Source: Gnetum montanum (lineage: Eukaryota > Streptophyta > Gnetopsida > Gnetales > Gnetaceae). From it: a stretch of 64,000 nt of DNA. The stretch is from assembly GCA_015680685.1 (NCBI GenBank), contig MNCI01027262.1, positions 1,466,504 through 1,530,503 on the forward strand. Direction: 5' to 3'. Positions 58,175 to 64,000 of the stretch are shown here, piece after piece. Within the stretch, counting starts at the first letter, position 1. Every line of letters begins with the position of its first letter. The notes below the pieces were generated by a model. The model was not told where the DNA came from. It worked only from the letters and a program-made list of their open reading frames with translations, and ran no database searches. Position numbers and translations under genes: made by a program.

Positions 58175-59767
58175 TGAAACACCGTGGAAATTGTGAATCG
58201 GCCTCAGGTGAAGATTCATGATTCAGGCAAAAGTTCGTGATAGAATTCCAGAAGGTAGAACAAGGCAAAGCAAGGCAAAACGGCGCCCGGCATCAAGTCT
58301 CCAAGTTTCTTACAAATTTCAATTTTACTATGTTTTCTGTCTTTACACTATATTACGCAACATAGCGTAATGACGCTTAGTGTAATTCTACTTAACATAG
58401 TCTGACATCAAAAGGTGACTTACTTCAGCAGATTTGGTGAAGTTTAAGGCCTAAGCAGCGTAATATGCGACTTCTCGCATATCCTGCTAAGTCTTTTGTC
58501 TAGGGTCGGATTTACGCTCTGTTACGCAAGGCAGCATAATCAGCTTCAAAAAAGGTCAAAGGGAAAGTCCAAAGGAAGTGCGACAAATCGGCTCCTTTCT
58601 TTTTGCAAATTGATTACCTTACGTTCGTTACGCTACGCAGTGTACGCCAGCGTAATTTATCGTCGACTTGATCATTTTTTATGCTTCACTACGCTTTGCT
58701 ACGTAAATGAGCATAAAATAGCTTGACTCACTATTTCCATGCTTTGTTATGCTCTGCCACGCGACGCAGTGTAAACAAGTGCAATACAGCGTAAAGCCGG
58801 CTAAAGTAGTTACGCATTTGCTACCCATACGCGCAATACGCTAATAAGCGTATTGTGCATAATCATGAAGTAGCTTCGGCAAAAGTGTTGACAGTGTACG
58901 TTGTAATGTGACGTGACATAGCCAATTTGTCAAGTCAACGGCATCCGGAAAATTTGAGACACATGTCATCAAGGCTGCACCTTTTTTGCATGTTATAAAT
59001 ACCCCAGTTGGTGAAGAAAGGCAGAGACTTCTGGACTTTTGGAAGAAGAGCAACGGTTGGCACCTTCATCTTTTGGCAGTTATCATCCTTGAGCAGAAAA
59101 AAGAGACATTTTGGAGCATTTAGTAGCAAGATTGATCATACCTTTTGGTGAAAATATAGTTCTCCCATCGGCGATCCTTGGAGTTTTGAGCAGAGACTAT
59201 CCAAAGAGAAGAAGATAGATCAGAGATCGAGAGATCATATGGTTCGGTTGGCAAGATCTATTGACCAGACACAGTTGGTTGATAGACATCCGAGCTTGAC
59301 CTTCCTTGCACTCCGTCTTTGGCTTATAAGGTAGACCGAGCTTCATTCTGCACTCCTTGTTAAATAGTTTTCTTATTATTTCGTGTATGTTTCGCACAAG
59401 ATAATCGAAGTCTTCACATTGTAACTTTGTATACAAAATACTCATTTTTTCGGGTCAAAGTACAGATCTTGAAATCATGCATTTCTCTTAAATCTGATTC
59501 CCTTTGTCGTGTTAACGTTGTCATTATTGCAATTTATCTACATCATTTTCCTTTCCTTTCAAGATTTATCAAATCAAATCGTTCCACGAAACACCTATAA
59601 TCTTCATCAATTTACTGATTAAGTAAGTCCCTATCTGATCGACAAGACCGTTCAAGGCATTGTGGATTCGTTTTCTCCAGCACAGCCCTCGCACGGATCC
59701 GTGGTTAAAATTATGTACACAGATTTTGTTTGGTATTTTCCAGCTACTGATATTTTCCGTCGTTATA
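58175..59767 (+). repeat. Tat3 5' LTR
   Basis: 1593 bp, TGAAACACCGTGG...CGTCGTTATA. The start matches the inverse of Tat1 and Tat2 LTR ends, and the last 200 bases (about 59600-59767, gatcgacaagaccgttcaagg) match the Tat1 LTR. U3 (58340-58870) is rich in TTACGCT, AGCGTAA and TACGCTACG motifs in inverted pairs, the Tat3 form of the motif cluster seen in Tat2. Confidence 0.88.
58994..59001 (+). promoter_or_regulatory. Tat3 LTR TATA box
   Basis: TATAAATA followed by CCCC, the mirror of the minus-strand boxes at 13869, 25224, 34766 and 51788. It sets U3 as 58175 to about 59025. The motif cluster lies upstream of it. Confidence 0.75.
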
Positions 59768-60017
59768 GTTTTCTAGTGCTAGAAGGAGGGCCTAGGCTCC
59801 AATTCATATTTTTACGGGTAGCCCTGTAAGCGATCTATACCTGCATCTCGAATACGTAAACGTAATACCTCTAGGAAAGTTTACGAAAAGCGTGCGGTGT
59901 AGATCGATCACAGTAACGATACCTTTGGAATCCTACAAGGTAGAAAGCATAATCACGATCTTCTGTGTTCATCACCTTTTAGATCCAGTCATTTATTGCT
60001 GTTAATCTACTTGACCA
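59768..60017 (+). other. Tat3 leader and primer-binding site
   Basis: Starts GTTTTCTAGTGCTAGAAGG, the shared candidate primer-binding site. The rest of the leader (ccttctagtg mirror, gatcgatcacagtaac, ggaatcctacaagg) corresponds to the leaders of Tat1 and Tat2. Confidence 0.65.
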
Positions 60018-62430
60018 ATGGATTCTACATACACAACCACAGCCACAATGATCACAACTGACTCGGGTGCCACATCTATGAACCCCATAGTCGTCACCGG
60101 ACCAGCTTCTGGTGTTATAGGATCTTAGGGACCATCGTGTCGGTCATTAATACTACAAGGAAAAGACCTTGTATTTACCGTCGTGACACCTGAAGAATAT
60201 AACTTCATCTGCGTCAAGATCCAGGCAAAGCTTGCCCTTAGCTGAGTCGAAATCGAGGTAAAACGAAATTTTGAGATGATCCACTAAGGGGGTCAGGATT
60301 TTACCCCTACCGCCTACGACATCATTCCTCTGACAAAACATTACCATGAAATCATAACACAATTGGTCATGGCTAGGAGTTAGGCTACCCGGTCCATGCT
60401 GGAACCCCAGAACGGGGAGGAAGAAGATGACGAATTTGCATCCCAGTTTGAACATTCGTACCATACTCTGAGCCCCCATACCTACATAAATCCCTTATTC
60501 CCTCTCAATGGAGAAGCCGCCCATCTTAATCCCACCATGACCACACAAACTCACATTCCTGTCATCCCACAAGCCACTACGCAGTCATCTGGGCTGCAAG
60601 TGCAAATACCCTAAAATAACATGGGGGTGGTCTCGTCACCGTGTGTAATCAACATTCCGTTGGTGGTCCCAGCATCCACCATGCCCCATTTCATCCCTCA
60701 GATCCAACCCCATGCCATATCTACAACTCGCTCGGTGCAGACTTTATCACTACTGCCCCCTCTAACCCAACAGATCACAGCCATCGTTCAGCCACAGACA
60801 TCTGTCCAGCAGGCCACCGCGAGTCAATGGATCATCCCCGTGGCACAGCATAACCAGTCTGCGGTATATGGCTTGCAACCCTCAGTTGCACCCACAATGC
60901 ATATTCTGCAGATGGTCCCACAATATCCTTATCCCTATACTGCACATCCGGTGACGGCTAATCTCTCTACTCAACCCGGTGGGTGGTGGTCTTCGCAGGA
61001 AGCTTTGTCCGTGGGGATCCCCGCCACACCATTTGCCAGCCAAGCCATTCCTCCATTTCCACTCCCTAGCACCGCTCTCCCAGTTCAACCCCCTATTCCC
61101 CCTGCACAAACATCTTCATCAACTGGCTTAGATCAAGCATTCTTACTTATTCATACCCTCACCGAGGAGGTTAGATGCCTTAAGGCCGCTGGCTCAGACA
61201 CTATACAGATCATGGACTTCTATCAAGATGATCCTATTAGTCCAGCAGTCCCCATGCTGTCGTTACCCCCAGGGATGTCCTTACCCCATTTCACCAAATA
61301 TAATGGGGAGGAAGATCCCAACGCTCACCTGGTTACCTTCAGATCCGAATCTTTGTTGTTACATCAGTGGCCTCACACAATCATCCATGTCTTTGTGATG
61401 TCTCTGGCAGGGAAAGCTTTGGATTGGTATCGAGCCCTCCCTCGCTCTTCCATCTCAACCTTGGAAGAGCTCCTGACATAGTTTGTGACTCACTTTAAAT
61501 ACAACCTAAAGCTGGAGGTCACATTAGATCAACTCATGGGAGTGAAACAGGACCCGCTCGAACCAGTCCAAAAGTTTATACAGCGGTGGAGTGCTACTTT
61601 GAATGAAATCCATGAGCCAATCGCAGAGGCCCATTTGCTAGTCATATTCAGAGCAGTTAACAATTTTATCAAATCTAAGTTGTACTACCTTTCCCCTAGC
61701 TCCTTACATCAGGCCTTCGCCTAGACTAAAAGCATCCAAGATGCTATGGAGGCTAGCAAAGACCCGGCGTATGTCGCCTACAAAAATGCTAACAACAAGG
61801 GTAAGGATAAAGGTAAAATAACAATAATGACGGTAGCTACACTGGCTGAAGGAGCTAAGAATAAAAACAAGAAGGCACCTACGGCATCACCCGAGACCAT
61901 GGCTAGTGCGAGTAGCCCCAGCCAAGACACATCTGCCACTGAAAAGCCCCCTTAGCCAAAACCAAACTTTGAGTGTAAAGATCGCTCAAAGTATACAGCC
62001 CTGCCTATGAAACATTCGGAACTATTGAAACAACTATTAGGGGTAGGATACATTGATACTAACAAGGTATACGAAGAAGCTTTGAAGCATCACAGGCATC
62101 ATTGTGAACTGCTGAAGAATCCTTCTTTAGCCACCAGTTTCGAGGTCTTTCAGGCTGGACCGTTTCTGTGACTACCACCAATTGTGTGGTCATGACACAG
62201 ATTACCGCTGGGCATTGTAAGACGACATTCAATGCATGATCGATGATGGCTCTTTGAAACTAGACGGCAGTAGTCCAACGCGTCCAGAAAACCGAGCGTT
62301 GCATGTGTACAAGGATCCATTGAACATAAACAACGCACCCTACACAATCAACGTGGTGAGTACGGACAGTGAAAGGAAGGTATAGCCAAAATAACCTTTT
62401 GTTTTACACGTGCCTGCCAGCTCACCACAG
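60018..62430 (+). pseudogene. Tat3 gag
   Basis: Plus strand from MDSTYTTTATMITTDSG (ATG 60018-60020). One frame runs to about 62155 with only a few TAG/TGA/TAA stops: Pro/Gln/Thr-rich N-half (60621-61140, with many QP and TP), then the core LSLPPGMSLPHF, DPNAHLVTFRSE, ALDWYRALPRSSISTLEELL, WSATLNEIHEPIAEAHLL and the Lys-rich tail. A shift near 62155 moves to a frame with YHQLCGHDTDYRWAL and YTINVV. It is the clearest gag of this family in the window. Confidence 0.9.
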
Positions 62431-63791
62431 GGGACAAACTTTTCACCGGTAGCTAGTGGTGTCTCGGGACCACCCTTCATCATTCGGGCACCTTCTCCAG
62501 ATTTAACTCAACCTCCCAGTAACAATAAAGCCACAGCTATGTCTGCACCCACACCTAAGGCCCCTTTCATTCTCAAGGTGCCAAAATTTCCAGCTGCCCC
62601 GCTTACGCAGGGGCAAGCTTCTAACACAAATCATCAACCATCATCTAATAAAAAAAAGGAAGGGGATGCGTCAGTCAATGCCGCTAAAAACCATGTTATG
62701 CTAGGCTTCGCTAGGCCTAGGTCCTTGGCCTCTGTCCCTACGTCTGCGTCTTCTGGGTAGGACAAGGGTGCAGAAACACAGCCACCCACCCTTAGCAAAA
62801 AAATAGCAAGCCTCCGACCGACGCCGTTCCGCCCCGAGAGATCCGTCTCTTGGGGCGAATGGAAGAAGACAGAGGGGACAAACAAGCCAGTAAAGAATGG
62901 GATCTCCTCGAAGTGTTTACGCAGGTCAAACAGGCTCTGAAACAAAAAAACACAACGTTGAGCCTCTATGACCTGCTCATGATGTCTCAAAAACACCGTG
63001 AGCCCATGGTCTACATGCTGACATCCATACCTTTGGAGGAAAGCTTACCAGTGGAGGAGGAAGCGATACACACTGTCATGTTTCCCTCCGATGCTGAGTG
63101 ACCTAAACCTACCTCGTTGACCTTTCATGATGAATCCATCAAAGATGATCCTAAGAAAGGTCAAGTGACAACTGAACCCATGTTTATCACCATCCGGGTT
63201 GGTCAATATCGAATCCGGAGGGTGCACATGGACGACGGAGCAGCTATAAATGTCATTCCTTATCCCATCGTGGATAGATTGGGTCTGGTCGACCAGATCA
63301 GTCCCACAATGACAACATGCGTAAATTCATTCAACAGAGCATGGGTTCAGGTCAAGGGGATGGTGCACATCGAATTTGTGGCAGGGGATCAATTCCCAAC
63401 AGATGCTACATTCCTTGTCGTCAAGGAGATGCCCGGGATCAACTTAATCCTAGGGAGGTCCTGGCTAGCCCAACTTAGGGCAGTTTCATCACCAATCCAT
63501 CAGGAAATACACATACCCTACACAGGGGGAGAGGTTATAATACACGGTGATGAAATCATCCCCAGGACTGTCAACAATATCAAAGAGGAATGGGGTTTGG
63601 AGATAGAAACATCGGATGATGAGACCCATCCCCGAATCCCTGAACAAACCGAAATGAATGATGACAGTCTAGCCTGGGCCAACCTGCCATTTCAAGACGG
63701 TGGTGTGGAAGAGTCAGGCCGCAAGTATCCCCGCCCTTATGCACCACTAAACATAAAGGTCGTTAAGAAACAATTACGCATAAGTAATTGA
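62431..63791 (+). pseudogene. Tat3 aspartic protease and end of gag-protease frame
   Basis: Pro/Ala/Ser-rich linker at 62410-62760, then KQALKQKNTTLSLYDLL (62930s), and a clean 224-codon frame at 63117-63791 containing the retropepsin: VHMDDGAAINVIPYP, FVAGDQFPTDATFLVV and LILGRSWLAQL. The tail has WANLPFQ, RPYAPLNI and KQLRISN, then stop. DDG replaces the usual DTG or DSG in both Tat2 and Tat3, so it may be a family feature. The frame stops here, before any RT. Confidence 0.88.
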
Positions 63792-64000
63792 TCTGAATGG
63801 CATTTACGTGCATCTTCGCGTATTTACTAATTTTGTCTTTTACGCTTAGCAGTTTCCATTGTCAATCCTCTTTAATATATACATATATATTTACGCTTGC
63901 TATTCATTACGCCATTCACATTTCTTTATATACACTATTTACGCTCGTTGATCATTTTAGTGCAATTACGCAGAAATGTACATTATTATCAATTACGCTT
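63792..64000. other. Non-coding sequence after Tat3 gag-protease
   Basis: About 210 bp, A/T-rich, with repeated TTACGCT, TACGCTTGC, TTACGCC and TTACGCAG motifs like those in the Tat3 U3. By analogy with Tat2 (46623-47061), the 3' end of a minus-strand captured gene is expected here, but none of its coding sequence is visible. Confidence 0.5.

Larger units (their letters stand above)
58175..64000 (+). mobile_element. Tat3: Tat-like LTR retrotransposon, plus strand, 5' part
   Basis: 5' LTR 58175-59767, leader, gag and protease 60018-63791, then the window ends. It is the only plus-strand element and the only one whose gag-protease can be read in nearly one frame. Preceded by ATACA, the presumed target duplication. 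The expected captured gene (on the minus strand here) and pol would start right of 64000. Confidence 0.9.

Noticed and set aside
60153-60479. 108-codon minus-strand frame opposite Tat3 gag
   Set aside because: The plus-strand gag frame is conserved with Tat1 and Tat2 here; the minus frame has no support.
1-64000. tRNA, rRNA, bacterial operon, plasmid or phage features, and envelope-like genes
   Set aside because: None could be supported. Short open frames after pol in groups 1 and 2 show no signal peptide plus transmembrane layout convincing enough for an envelope-like gene.

Overview
This 64 kb window is plant nuclear DNA made almost entirely of decayed, nested Ty3-gypsy-type LTR retrotransposons. 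I see no convincing ordinary host gene, rRNA, tRNA or CRISPR array. A seed plant with a large, repeat-rich genome is the simplest reading; the species cannot be told from the sequence. Most coding blocks carry stops and frameshifts.

Two element groups are present. Group 1 (copies A, B, C, E; LTRs begin TGATGAG and end CTCATCA) has a CCHC-bearing Gag, a DSG protease, RT, RNase H and integrase, probably Athila-like. Group 2 (Tat1, Tat2, Tat3) is Tat/Ogre-like: its pol has a second, archaeal-type RNase H between the first RNase H and integrase. LTR ends, target-site duplications and homologous flanks give a nesting tree. C, the oldest minus-strand copy, runs from about 9.3 to 53.5 kb. B (9998-28443) inserted into the C 3' region. 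Tat1 (13177-25749, duplication TTAGG) inserted into B gag. Tat2 (34057-52944, duplication CATGG) inserted into C gag. E starts at 53488 and abuts C. Tat3, on the plus strand, inserted into E gag at 58175 and runs off the right end. A (1 to about 6700) is a separate group 1 copy cut by the left end.

The notable find is in Tat1 and Tat2. Between the gag-protease block and the RT-RNase H-integrase block lies a multi-exon gene on the opposite strand, with its own TATA box, GT-AG introns and (Tat2) a poly(A) signal. Exon 2 is 450 nt and exon 3 is 275 nt in both copies with identical splice phases, while intron lengths differ. The N-terminal part reads as an FCP1/NIF-type HAD phosphatase domain; then come an unrecognised domain, an acidic disordered stretch and a helical, probably coiled-coil region. 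In Tat2 and Tat3 the gag-protease frame closes with a similar C-terminus and stop, so RT-integrase is a separate frame beyond the antisense gene, at the place where Ogre elements carry an intron. I read this as a host gene captured in antisense and inherited by a Tat-like family.

Other structure: GCTACGCTA/TAGCGTAGC motifs are concentrated in LTR U3 regions and in introns of the antisense gene; a 30-40 bp repeat (TAGTTTAAGGTC...) forms arrays near the 3' LTRs and also flanks the antisense gene; B and E are gag-only and gag-protease deletion derivatives.
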